The notes beneath the pieces are model-generated. The model saw only the letters and a program-made list of their open reading frames with translations. It did no database searches and was not told the DNA's origin. 64,000 nucleotides of DNA, from contig JBCFAY010000001.1 in assembly GCA_038562375.1 (NCBI GenBank), positions 62,001-126,000 of the forward strand. The letters are read 5' to 3'. Within the stretch, counting starts at the first letter, position 1, and each line of letters opens with the position of its first letter. The position numbers and the translations under genes are program-made. Positions 9,901 through 17,600 of this stretch are shown here, piece after piece. The stretch is from JBCFAY01 sp038562375 (GTDB taxonomy: Bacteria; Bacillota; Clostridia; Christensenellales; CAG-138).

Positions 9901-10091
9901 CGTTCGCGCTTTTCCTGTTCCTCGCGTTCGCGGCGCACGTTTTCCTCCTTTTCGGAAAGGGTGGCTTCCGTCCGGCGAACCTGCGAAAGCGTGGAGCTCA
10001 TATCCGCCTGAACCTTCTTAATGCGTTCAAACAGATCTTTCGCCTGACTTTCAAGCTGTTTCGCCGAATCCATGATTTTTGCTTTGGCCAT
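6960..10091 (-). CDS. infB: Translation initiation factor IF-2 with a long repeat insert
   Basis: 1043 residues. The N-terminus is a charged coiled-coil-like segment (about 10-90), then a Pro/Glu/Ala-rich linker, then eighteen copies of a Q(Q/E)GGYQQRPP decapeptide (about 195-374). An IF2_N domain follows (about 454-520). The GTPase has G1 GHVDHGKT near 553, G3 DTPGHEA and G4 NKID, followed by the IF2 C-terminal domains. It places initiator tRNA on the 30S subunit. The repeat block is unusual; the catalytic parts are normal. The start ATG has GGGGG seven bases upstream. Confidence 0.97.
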   Translation of the reverse strand: MAKAKIMDSAKQLESQAKDLFERIKKVQADMSSTLSQVRRTEATLSEKEENVRREREEQEKRERLRELLASDADLAVHVGDHERELIFEADSTPKTVASAPAAAAEPVKQSEQELPSPAGQRSEQSGTAEVRPEMPKAEASQEAPKRARAKTESPAAETEKKAQEVTAEPASAVPEQPKHEPDQRPQQESAQPQLQQGGYQQRLPQQGGYQQRLPQQGGYQQRPPQQGGYQQRPPQQGGYQQRPPQEGGYQQRPPQEGGYQQRPPQQGGYQQRPPQQGGYQQRPPQQGGYQQRPPQQGGYQQRPPQQGGYQQRPPQEGGYQQRPPQQGGYQQRPPQQGGYQQRPPQQGGYQQRPPQQGGYQQRPPQQGGYQQRPQGGAPRAAVVPPVAAGKEKVSNYDPNKNAYVRNYEAEKKAKSKKAVLKETVSAARAWGEESTEGIRRRKSKRPMAPQHRPEPIKIEKAVITTETITVKDLSEKIGKPAAEIIKKLFILGTMATINQELDFDTCSLIAGEYGIELEQQIAKTYEEVLNESSDEPDESEGLVERPPVVTIMGHVDHGKTSLLDAIRHSNVTEGEAGGITQHIGAYTVMCNKRSITFIDTPGHEAFTSMRARGAQVTDIVILVVAADDGIMPQTIEAINHSKAAGVPIIVAVNKIDRPEADPERVKQQLTEHGLVSEEWGGETICVPVSAKTKQGVDTLLEMILLQADVLELKANPNRIAKGTIIEAELHKGRGPIATVLVQNGTLKIGDTIVAGTAYGRVRAMMDDKGRRVTEAGPSMPVEVLGFSEVPSAGDVLNVAEIDKLSRQVAEERKDKIKAEQLKNLSKVSLDDLFHKIAEGQIKDLNIIVKADVQGSVEAVKQALEKLSNEEVRVRCIHGGVGAITGSDVMFASASNAIIIGFNVRPDSTARAAAEREKVDMRLYRIIYNAIEDVQNAMKGMFAPVYKDVDLGRVSVREIFKVSGVGTIAGAYVLDGKVNRHAQVRVVRDGIVIHDGKIASLKRFKDDVKEVAAGYECGIGIENFNDLREGDVIEAYVTEEVKR
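8971..9510 (-). repeat. Eighteen tandem 30-bp repeats inside infB
   Basis: Eighteen contiguous 30-base units, exactly in frame, each encoding one GGYQQR-containing decapeptide. Differences are few: GAG for CAG in three units (Q to E), RL for RP in the first two, and silent third-position changes. The near-identity at DNA level points to recent expansion by slippage or recombination and predicts length variation between strains. Confidence 0.97.
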
Positions 10092-10120
10092 ATCAATACC
10101 CCCGAGTAAAATCCATTGTA

Positions 10121-10426
10121 TTATTCGGACGCGATTGCATCCAATATCATGCGCGCAAAACCGTCGTCCAAAACGGCGAGCACGCGTTTGCCGGGCTTAC
10201 CGGCCGCGTTTGCCGCGCCCTTGACGACCACGAGCGGCACTTTGAAGTGCGCACATTGGCCGTCCCAGCGCTGGCGGGTATTCTCTCCGGCCTCATCGTC
10301 CAGCACGATCAGCCGTACCTTTTTGGAGGATAATGCCCGCTCGCTGGCAAAATCCCCAGCCGCACATTTCCCGGCCCGCATAGCGAAGCCGATCGCCGCA
10401 CTGAGCTTATGATCCACCCCGCCCAA
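10121..10426 (-). CDS. ylxQ: L7Ae-family RNA-binding protein YlxQ
   Basis: About 101 residues of the L7Ae/L30e/S12e fold, which binds kink-turn RNA. The start region KLSAAIGFAMRAGKCAAGD matches YlxQ and relatives. The frame opens with TTG at 10426 or GTG at 10417; both have purine-rich sequence upstream and the choice is open. It overlaps ylxR by up to 20 bases, within the nusA-ylxR-ylxQ-infB group. Confidence 0.9.
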   Translation of the reverse strand: MGGVDHKLSAAIGFAMRAGKCAAGDFASERALSSKKVRLIVLDDEAGENTRQRWDGQCAHFKVPLVVVKGAANAAGKPGKRVLAVLDDGFARMILDAIASE

Positions 10427-10679
10427 GTTCCTCTCTCAACTTCGTAATCACATCCGCTTCGACCTTATGCTCGAACGCGCGTTCGAGCGCGCGGATTTTG
10501 ATCGCCCTGTCCAAACATTCCCCGCTGGGGCACAGGTACGCGCCGCGGCCCGGCGCTTTTCCGATCGGGTCGACCCGGATCTCGCCCTGTGCGGATCTTA
10601 CGACCCGGATGAGCTCCTTCTTGGACCGCATCTGGCGGCAGCCGACACACATGCGCATAGGAATCTTTTTAGGCGGCAT
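10407..10679 (-). CDS. ylxR: YlxR family RNA-binding protein (RnpM)
   Basis: 90 residues with the family signature MRMCVGCRQM, then GRGAYLCPSGECLDRAI. Work on the Bacillus homologue links this family to binding of RNase P RNA (RnpM) and it also acts as a DNA/RNA-binding regulator. It sits 21 bases after nusA, where it always lies in Firmicutes. Confidence 0.93.
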   Translation of the reverse strand: MPPKKIPMRMCVGCRQMRSKKELIRVVRSAQGEIRVDPIGKAPGRGAYLCPSGECLDRAIKIRALERAFEHKVEADVITKLREELGRGGS

Positions 10680-10700
10680 CGCAATCCCTCCCCGCTTCGG

Positions 10701-11801
10701 CTACAGCTGCTCGGATTCGGGAGGATATTCCTCCTCGGCGACCGGTTCGTCCAAAAGCTCGATCGCGCGTTCCGCCTGCGTCTGATCCTTGATGTCGATC
10801 TTCCAGCCGGTGAGCTTCGCCGCGAGGCGCGCGTTCTGCCCTTCCTTGCCGATCGCGAGGGAGAGCTGGCTGTCCGGCACGACGACCTTGGCGGCCTTTT
10901 CGGTCTCGTTGATATAGACCATCAGCACCTTCGCGGGGCTCAGCGCCTTCGCGATATAGACAGCGGGATCGGAATCCCATTCGATGATGTCGATCTTCTC
11001 GTTGTGCAGCTCGTTGACGATCCGCTCCACGCGGATGCCCCTCTGGCCCACGCACGCGCCGACCGCATCGACCTGCGGGTCGGTCGAATACACCGCGACT
11101 TTCGTGCGGAAGCCCGCCTCGCGCGCGATGGATTTGATCTGGACGATGCCGCTCTGGATCTCCGGCACCTCAAGCTCGAAAAGCCGCTTGACAAGCCCCG
11201 GATGCGTGCGCGAAACGAGCACCTGCGGACCCTTGTTGGTCTTGCGGACCTCAAGCACGTAGACCTTGATGCGATCGCTGTTGTTGTACGTTTCGCCCGG
11301 AATGGTCTCGTTGAGCGCGATCAGCCCGTCGGTGCGGCCAAGCTCGACGTATACGCCGTTGCGCTCGACGCGCTGCACGATGGCCGTGAGCGCTTCGTTC
11401 TCCTTTTCCACGAACTCGTCGAATATCACGCCGCGCTCCGCTTCGCGGATGCGCTGAACCACGACCTGTTTGGCCGTCTGCGCGGCGATGCGGCCGAAGT
11501 TCTTGGGCATGACCTCCTCCTCCAAAACGTCGCCGGCCTCGTAGAGCGAATTGATCAGGCGCGCCTGCTCGAGCGAAATCTCGCTGTGCGGGTTTTCGAC
11601 CTTCTCCACGACGGTTTTAGAGGCGAACAGCTGCGTTTCGCCCGTATCCCGGTCCACCTCCGCCCGAACGTTGTTGGAGGTGCCGTAATTGCGTTTATAT
11701 GCGGATACCAGCGCGGATTCAATCGCGTCGAACAAAATCTCCCTGCTGATTCCCCGTTCTTTTTCAATCGTCTTTACGGCCTCAATAAACTCGGCATTCA
11801 T
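10701..11801 (-). CDS. nusA: Transcription termination/antitermination factor NusA
   Basis: 366 residues: N-terminal RNA polymerase-binding domain (1-130), S1 domain (about 135-200) and two KH domains (GACVGQRGIRVERIVNEL and the later SLAIGKEGQNARLAAKL). It lacks the C-terminal acidic repeats of the E. coli protein, as is normal for Firmicutes. GGAGGAG precedes the ATG. It is coupled to rimP upstream. Confidence 0.97.
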   Translation of the reverse strand: MNAEFIEAVKTIEKERGISREILFDAIESALVSAYKRNYGTSNNVRAEVDRDTGETQLFASKTVVEKVENPHSEISLEQARLINSLYEAGDVLEEEVMPKNFGRIAAQTAKQVVVQRIREAERGVIFDEFVEKENEALTAIVQRVERNGVYVELGRTDGLIALNETIPGETYNNSDRIKVYVLEVRKTNKGPQVLVSRTHPGLVKRLFELEVPEIQSGIVQIKSIAREAGFRTKVAVYSTDPQVDAVGACVGQRGIRVERIVNELHNEKIDIIEWDSDPAVYIAKALSPAKVLMVYINETEKAAKVVVPDSQLSLAIGKEGQNARLAAKLTGWKIDIKDQTQAERAIELLDEPVAEEEYPPESEQL

Positions 11802-11839
11802 AGTCGTACACTCCTCCGAATAGTTTAAGCGGATATTCG

Positions 11840-12301
11840 TTATTCAAACCGGAAGTAGGGCTTAATCATCGCCGCATCTTTCCTGTTGATGGTCAAAGGT
11901 TCTTTCGCGCCCTCCAAAAGCAGCGAAAATCTTTCCGCGTCAAACGAAATCAGAGTACCGGCGTATTCTTTTTTCTTATTGAGCGGTGCATAGAGTTTTA
12001 CCGTGATCTGTTTGTTGAGATTGCGCTCAAAATCGCGATCCTTTTTGATCGGCCGGTCCAGCCCAAGCGATGAGACGGAAAGATAATATGCCTGTTCGAT
12101 CGGGTCCGCCTCGTCGAGCAAGGGCTCGACGGCGCGGCTCACGCGTTCGCAATCTTCGATTTTGATGCCGTTCGGAGAATCGATGTACAGCGTCAGCACC
12201 CATCCTGCCGCTTCCCGGGTAAATTCCACCTCTACGAGCTCGTAACCCATCTGTTCCACGAGCCCGCCGACCAGCGACTGTACGGTTTCTGCCGTTCTCA
12301 C
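11840..12301 (-). CDS. rimP: Ribosome maturation factor RimP
   Basis: About 153 residues needed for 30S subunit assembly. The motif VEFTREAAGWVLTLYIDSP and the DCERVSRAVEPLLDE block identify the family; the C-terminal SH3-like half follows. The frame opens at TTG (12304), but the GTG at 12301 is six bases from GGAGG and is preferred. First gene of the rimP-nusA-infB operon, behind a clear promoter and a leader hairpin. Confidence 0.93.
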   Translation of the reverse strand: MRTAETVQSLVGGLVEQMGYELVEVEFTREAAGWVLTLYIDSPNGIKIEDCERVSRAVEPLLDEADPIEQAYYLSVSSLGLDRPIKKDRDFERNLNKQITVKLYAPLNKKKEYAGTLISFDAERFSLLLEGAKEPLTINRKDAAMIKPYFRFE

Positions 12302-12328
12302 CAATATCCTCCCGATCCTTCAAAATGA

Positions 12329-12352
12329 AAGAGTGGGTAATTGCCCACTCTT
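12329..12352 (-). promoter_or_regulatory. Leader hairpin in the rimP-nusA transcript
   Basis: AAGAGTGGG and its complement flank a short loop, followed by TTTCATTTT and then the rimP ribosome binding site. It lies inside the leader made from the promoter at 12392-12420. It could be an attenuator through which NusA controls its own operon; this is inference from shape and place. Confidence 0.55.
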
Positions 12353-12391
12353 CGTGCCTACTATCGACTTATTCAGCCGCCTACCTCTGCG

Positions 12392-12420
12392 ATTATATCA
12401 TACGGCATATTTAAGCGCAA
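12392..12420 (-). promoter_or_regulatory. Promoter of the rimP-nusA-infB operon
   Basis: TTGCGC and TATAAT separated by exactly 17 bases on the minus strand, about 90 bases before rimP. The same -35 hexamer recurs at the rpsB promoter. The rest of the 304-base gap up to degV (12421-12608) shows nothing else recognisable. Confidence 0.75.
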
Positions 12421-12608
12421 GCGGAAAATCGGTACAATCCCAGTCGATCTTTCCTGAATTCGGCAATTCCTCGCGGGTTCGATCGGCGCCGACATAAAAC
12501 GCTTGAGAAAAACGCTCGGCGGGCTCCCGCATCTGCCGTAGGATGCCCAAAATACCCCGGAAACATTCCGCTCGAAGCGGCGGTAGGCTCCTTGGATCTC
12601 GTCAAAGC

Positions 12609-13502
12609 CTAGTCGATCCGTTTGTCCCCCCAGAAGAACAGCGCAACGGTGCCCGGCCCGGTGTGGCTGCCGATGGTCGTGCCGACGCTGTTGATCAGAA
12701 CGCGGCCGTTGAGCTTTTTAAAGCGCGCCTCGACCAGCGAAGCGACGCGCTTCGCGTCCTCATAACATGCGGAGTTCGAGATGTAGCACTTGCCGCTGTA
12801 GTTAAGGCCGCCCTCGGCGTGTTTCTCCATCATGTTCACGATCTCTTCCATGACCCGGTTCTTGCCCCGGATCTTAAAGCGCGGGACGAGATGGCCCTGG
12901 TTGTCCATGTTCAGCAGCGGACAGATCTTAAGGATCGTGCCGAACCAGCCCGCCGCCTTGGAGATGCGGCCGCCCTTGACGTAGAAGGTCAAGTCCGTGG
13001 AGAAGAACCAGTGATGCAGCTCGAGCGCATGTTCGTTGACCCAAGCGTAGAGTTCGTCGATCCCCATGCCGCCGTCGCGAAGGTCTGCGAGCTTGTCCAT
13101 CAGAAGGCCGTAACCCGAGGACGCGCCCAGGGAATCCACGGCATAGATCCTGCGCTCGGGATATTTCTCCCTAAGCTCATTGCAGGCGATGTTCGCCGAA
13201 TTGTACACGCCCGAGATTCCGCTCGACAAGGAAACGTGCAGGATATCCTTGCCCTGTTCAAGGAAGGGCGTGAAATACGCGATAAACTCGTCCACATTCA
13301 CCTGGGACGTTTTGGTCTGTGCGCCCTCGCTCATCGCTTTGTAGAAAACGTCGAACGGCATGGATTTGCCCAGATCGTCTTCGTACTGTTTCCCATTCAA
13401 AAAATAATGGAAGCAGATATAATGGATGTCGCGTTCCCTGAAGTGGCCTTCGGCCAGATCCGCGGTCGAACAGCAGCTGAGTACGTATTGCGCCATGGGC
13501 AT
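12609..13502 (-). CDS. DegV family fatty-acid-binding protein
   Basis: 297 residues. Two-domain DegV fold: the first part carries TKTSQVNVDEF and ILHVSLSSGISGVYNSA, matching the fatty-acid carboxylate-binding Ser/Thr region; later YAVDSLGASSGYGLLM and FYVKGGRISKA. Such proteins (FakB) present fatty acids to the kinase FakA for phospholipid synthesis; no fakA is in view. The ATG has GAGGTGA upstream. It interrupts the usual polC-rimP adjacency and has its own promoter with operator-like repeats. Confidence 0.9.
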   Translation of the reverse strand: MPMAQYVLSCCSTADLAEGHFRERDIHYICFHYFLNGKQYEDDLGKSMPFDVFYKAMSEGAQTKTSQVNVDEFIAYFTPFLEQGKDILHVSLSSGISGVYNSANIACNELREKYPERRIYAVDSLGASSGYGLLMDKLADLRDGGMGIDELYAWVNEHALELHHWFFSTDLTFYVKGGRISKAAGWFGTILKICPLLNMDNQGHLVPRFKIRGKNRVMEEIVNMMEKHAEGGLNYSGKCYISNSACYEDAKRVASLVEARFKKLNGRVLINSVGTTIGSHTGPGTVALFFWGDKRID

Positions 13503-13619
13503 TCACCTCATCCTTGAATGATAGCCGTGCAAGGCAAACGGAAATATATGGATATATGATTCCTTATTATGATTTTAACCGAATCGGCGCAAAAGCGCCA
13601 CATCGGACGTTTTATTCCG

Positions 13620-13648
13620 ATTATACAGCAAGAATCCTCAAGTGTAGA
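13620..13648 (-). promoter_or_regulatory. Probable promoter of degV
   Basis: TCTACA and TATAAT with a 17-base spacer on the minus strand. The -35 box overlaps a CTCTAC half-site that recurs in the palindrome just upstream. The leader to degV would be about 110 bases. Confidence 0.5.
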
Positions 13649-13663
13649 GGAGGAAAAACGGCG

Positions 13664-13680
13664 CTCTACGAATCGTAGAG
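13664..13680. promoter_or_regulatory. 17-bp operator-like palindrome
   Basis: CTCTACGA-A-TCGTAGAG is a perfect inverted repeat around one base. A third half-site, GTAGAG, lies at 13644-13649 on the -35 box of degV. It sits between the XRE-family regulator gene and degV, so it may be the regulator's binding site. Confidence 0.5.
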
Positions 13681-13722
13681 TCCGACATTTCAGTAAAAAC
13701 CCGTCGGATTTCGCATAAAAAA

Positions 13723-14301
13723 TCAGATTCTTTGCTTCCTTTTGATCTTGAAGCAAAGATAAACGATGGTTTGCACGGGGATGCCCAGAAGAAAAAGCAG
13801 CCACCAGTTCAGCGGCAGCAGCGACACATAGATCGCGGCGATGACGCTCCAGACGAGCGCGGAGATGATATACAGATTCGTTCCGCGATTCCCCCAGATG
13901 GAATTGAGCACCAGCAGGACGATCAGCGAAACGGGCACGGCGTAAATAAGCGGAAGCCATACCACATGGCCGAACAGCCAAAACACGATGAATATAAAAA
14001 GGGCGACCGTCCAAACGCTGACGATGGCGATCTTCATGATCGTTACATGCTCGTCGTACAGGGTCGCCAGTTTCTGCCTTTTTTCCCCGACGTGATCGCG
14101 CAGGAAATAATCGACCGTAACATTGAAAAGCTCACTCATTTTTTTCAGGATGTAGACATCGGGAACTGCCTCGGCGCGCTCCCATTTTGATATGGCCTTA
14201 TCGGAATAGTTGAGCTTCTCGCCAAGCTCGTACTGCGTGAGTTGATTCAGCGTCCGCAAATATTGAATATTTCTGGAAATCGTTTTCTTAAGCTCGTCCA
14301 T
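13723..14301 (-). CDS. XRE-family transcriptional regulator with membrane domain
   Basis: 192 residues. An N-terminal Cro/CI helix-turn-helix (about 1-65: LTQYELGEKLNYSDKAISKWERAEAVPD) is followed by a hydrophobic half with about four membrane segments (about 88-185). Membrane-tethered XRE regulators of this kind usually sense an envelope signal and act on nearby genes. The next gene downstream is degV, with palindromic CTCTAC sites between. The start ATG lies 87 bases from a strong promoter. Confidence 0.88.
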   Translation of the reverse strand: MDELKKTISRNIQYLRTLNQLTQYELGEKLNYSDKAISKWERAEAVPDVYILKKMSELFNVTVDYFLRDHVGEKRQKLATLYDEHVTIMKIAIVSVWTVALFIFIVFWLFGHVVWLPLIYAVPVSLIVLLVLNSIWGNRGTNLYIISALVWSVIAAIYVSLLPLNWWLLFLLGIPVQTIVYLCFKIKRKQRI

Positions 14302-14387
14302 ATCACACTTCCAGTCCTTGAAATACCGAACCGCTTGCAGAGTTAATTTGAAAACGATCGAACAAGATCGATGAGAATTAATGAGAT

Positions 14388-14415
14388 ATTATACCAAACT
14401 TCCTAAATTTGTCCA
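14388..14415 (-). promoter_or_regulatory. Promoter of the XRE regulator gene
   Basis: TGGACA and TATAAT with a 16-base spacer on the minus strand. In the leader, CGATC-6-GATCG (14355-14370) forms a small inverted repeat. The remainder of the 304-base gap before polC's end (14416-14605) holds no recognisable gene. Confidence 0.7.
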
Positions 14416-14605
14416 TCGCATAAATCAAAAAAGAAGAATATGCGCGCCATTTCCCGCCGCGGACCGTTCAGCGCCGCGAAATACGCGCCCCTGAACGCCG
14501 CCTTGGCGCATGCCATCCCGGTGCGTAAGCTCCAGGGACAAAACATACTTCATCCGGTTTGCAAAGCTCGGCGTTCGGCCATGCCCGTCCGGTCGGCGCA
14601 AGCGC

Positions 14606-17600
14606 TTAGAACATACTCACCTGGTTGGTCGCCGCCAGCCCCTCAAGGCATCCCATCTGTTCGAGCGCGCCCATCACGGCGCTGTTGGCTTTCGCGCGCA
14701 CCCTGAGGTCCTCCATGGAGCGGAATGGGCCAAACTGCGCCTCTTCCGAAATCGCGACGGCGGCGTTTTCACCGACGCCGGCGATGGACGACAACGGCGG
14801 GCGGATCGCCCCGTCCTCGATCAGAAAGCGGGTCGCGTGCGAACGGTAAAGGTCGACCGGCAACAGCTCGATCCCGCGAAGGTTCATCTCGTACACGACC
14901 TCGAGTATGATGAGCTGATCCTTTTCGAGCGCGGAAGCGTTTTTCCCCATCTTCTCGATCTGGCGGATATTTTCGAGCACCTTCTTTGCGCCGCCGCAGG
15001 CCCTCGCGTAGTCGAACGCGTCGGCGCGGACGGTATAGTACACCGCGTAGTACGCGAGCGGATAATGCACCTTATAATACGCGACGCGGAAGGACATCAT
15101 CACGTAGGCTACCGCGTGCGCGCGCGGGAACATATATTTGATCTTCTTGCACGAGTCGACGAACCACTCGGGAACCCTGATCGCGCGCATCGCCTCCTCC
15201 ATCTGAGGGGTAAGGCCTTTGCCCTTGCGCACGTTCTCCATGGTCTTGAACGAGATCGAAGCCTCGCCACCCTTGGCGATCAGGTAGTTCATGATATCGT
15301 CGCGCGTGCAGATGACCTCCGAGAGCGTCGCCGTGCCGCTCTGCACCAATAGCTGCGCGTTGTTGAGCCACACGTCGGTTCCATGGGACAGCCCCGCGAT
15401 GCGCACGAGCTCCTCCATCGTCGTCGGGCGCGTTTCCTTCAGCATTCCTCGCACGAAATGCGTGCCGAACTCCGGGATGCCGAGCGTCCCCACGTCGCAA
15501 TCGATCGCTTCAAGCGATATCCCGAGCGGCTCGATGCTCGAGTAGATCCCCATTGTCGGCTCGTCGTCGAGCGGGATGTTCAGCGGGTCAAAATTCGTCA
15601 AGTCCCTGAGCATCCTCAGCGCGGTCGGATCGTCATGGCCGAGGATGTCGAGCTTGACGAGCCGGTCGTCCAGCGCGTGGAAATCGAAATGCGTGGTGAT
15701 CGTATTTTTATCCTTCTGATCCGCCGGGTATTGCACGGGCGTGAACTCGTGGATATCGCGATCCTTCGGCAGCACGACGATACCGCCCGGGTGCTGGCCC
15801 GTGGTGCGCTTTACGCCGGAGCACCCCAGGGCGATGCGCTCCATCTCGGCGCGCGACATCGTTACGCCCTTCTTCTCGCAGTAGTTTTTCACATAGCCGA
15901 ACACGGTCTTGTCCTTGACCGCGCCGATCGTCCCGGCGCGGAACGCGTGCCCCTCGCCGAACATGGTTTCGGTGAACTGGTGAGCCACCGGCTGATAGTC
16001 GCCGGAAAAGTTCAAGTCGATATCCGGCGTCTTATCGCCGTGGAAGCCGAGGAAGACCTCGAAGGGGATATCGTACCCCTCCTTATTGAAGCGCGTTCCG
16101 CAGCGCGGGCAGACGCGGCCCTGCATATCCACACCGCAGGAGGATTTCGTGCGTTCGACGTCAAAATCGCTATAGTTGCACTTTGGGCACACATAGTGCG
16201 GCGGCAGCGGATTGACCTCCGTGATCCCCGCGAACGTCGCGACCAGCGACGAGCCGACCGAGCCGCGCGAGCCGACGAGATACCCGTCGTCGAGCGACTT
16301 TTTCACCAATTGCTGCGCCATCATATAGAGCGACGCGAAGCCGTTGGTGATGATGGAGTTGAGCTCCTTGTCGAGGCGCGCCTGCACAGCGGGAGGAAGT
16401 TCCTCCCCATAGAGCTCGTGCGCGCGGGTGAGCGCGAGGTTTTTGAGATTTTCTTCCGCGCCCTCGATCTTCGGAGCGTAGGTGCCGTCCGGATAGGGTT
16501 TGAGCTCTTCGCAGGATGCGGCGATCGCGCAAGGGCTTTCGATCACGACCTCGCGCGCCTTCTCCGGGCCGAGGTAGGAAAACTCCTCCAGCATTTCGTC
16601 GGTGGTCTTAAAATACAGGGGCGCCTGATTGTCCGCGTCCTCAAAGCCCATGTAGTGCATGAGGATCGCACGGTATTTCGCGTCGTGCGGCTCGAGGAAA
16701 TGGACGTCCCCCGTCGCGACCACGGGCTTATTAAGCGTCGCGCCGAGCTCGACGATGCGGCGGTTGAGGTCCCTTAATCCTTCCTCATCCCGTACCGTAT
16801 CGTTGCGCATCAGGAATGCGTTGTTGCCGATCGGCTGTATCTCAAGATAATCGTACCAATCCGCGATGCGAAGAAGCTCCTCTTCGTCCTTCCCGTCCAG
16901 CACCGCGCGGAAAAGCTCCCCGGCCTCGCAGGCGGAGCCGAGGATCAGGCCTTCGCGGTAGAGCTCGAGCAGGCTTTTGGGAATGCGCGGCACCTTGTGG
17001 AAATACTCGATGTGTGCGAACGAAACCAGGCGATAGAGGTTCTTTAACCCCTCCTGGGTCTTCGCGAGTATGATGATGTGGCGCGCGCGATGGCCGCGCC
17101 CCTTATCATTCGCCTCAAAATCCGGGCTTGAAATGGGAAGATGCTCCGAGCCGTGCGCCTTGACCTCGCGATGGATCCGCTCAAACAGCGGCAGCGTCGC
17201 ATCGGCCTGCGCCTTGGCGGACGTTCCCGGCGGATCGATCTCATAGCGCGCAAACAGATCGTCGAACGAGAGCTCTTTATTGAGCGGCGCAAGGTGATGC
17301 GCAAGCATGGCAAGATCGATGAATTCGCTTTTGCGCTCCATGCGATAGCGGTCGAGATACTCAAAGAGCACTTCGACGCCTTCGGGATCGCACGAAGTCA
17401 GAACGCCGTCCCCGGCGAACGCGAACAATTCCTCGAGCGCGTCCTGTATCAAAGGCGCATTTTGGTAGGCCTCCGTGTCGTTGCCCTCGTCGTCCGAGTG
17501 CACACAGCCGGGGTTTACAAGCGTGAAATACCGCTCGATCCGCCCATCCTCCCCATGCTTTGCAGCCGCGATCTGCGTAATATACCGCATACCCGTACTG

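Noticed and set aside
8073..10109. 678-residue plus-strand frame with many LLRRALLIAA repeats
   Set aside because: It is the antisense of infB; the repeats are the complement of the GGYQQRPP codons, and infB has clear domains, ribosome binding site and synteny.
13508..14014. 168-residue minus-strand frame overlapping the XRE regulator
   Set aside because: A different frame of the same strand over a gene with a clear HTH, promoter and membrane pattern.
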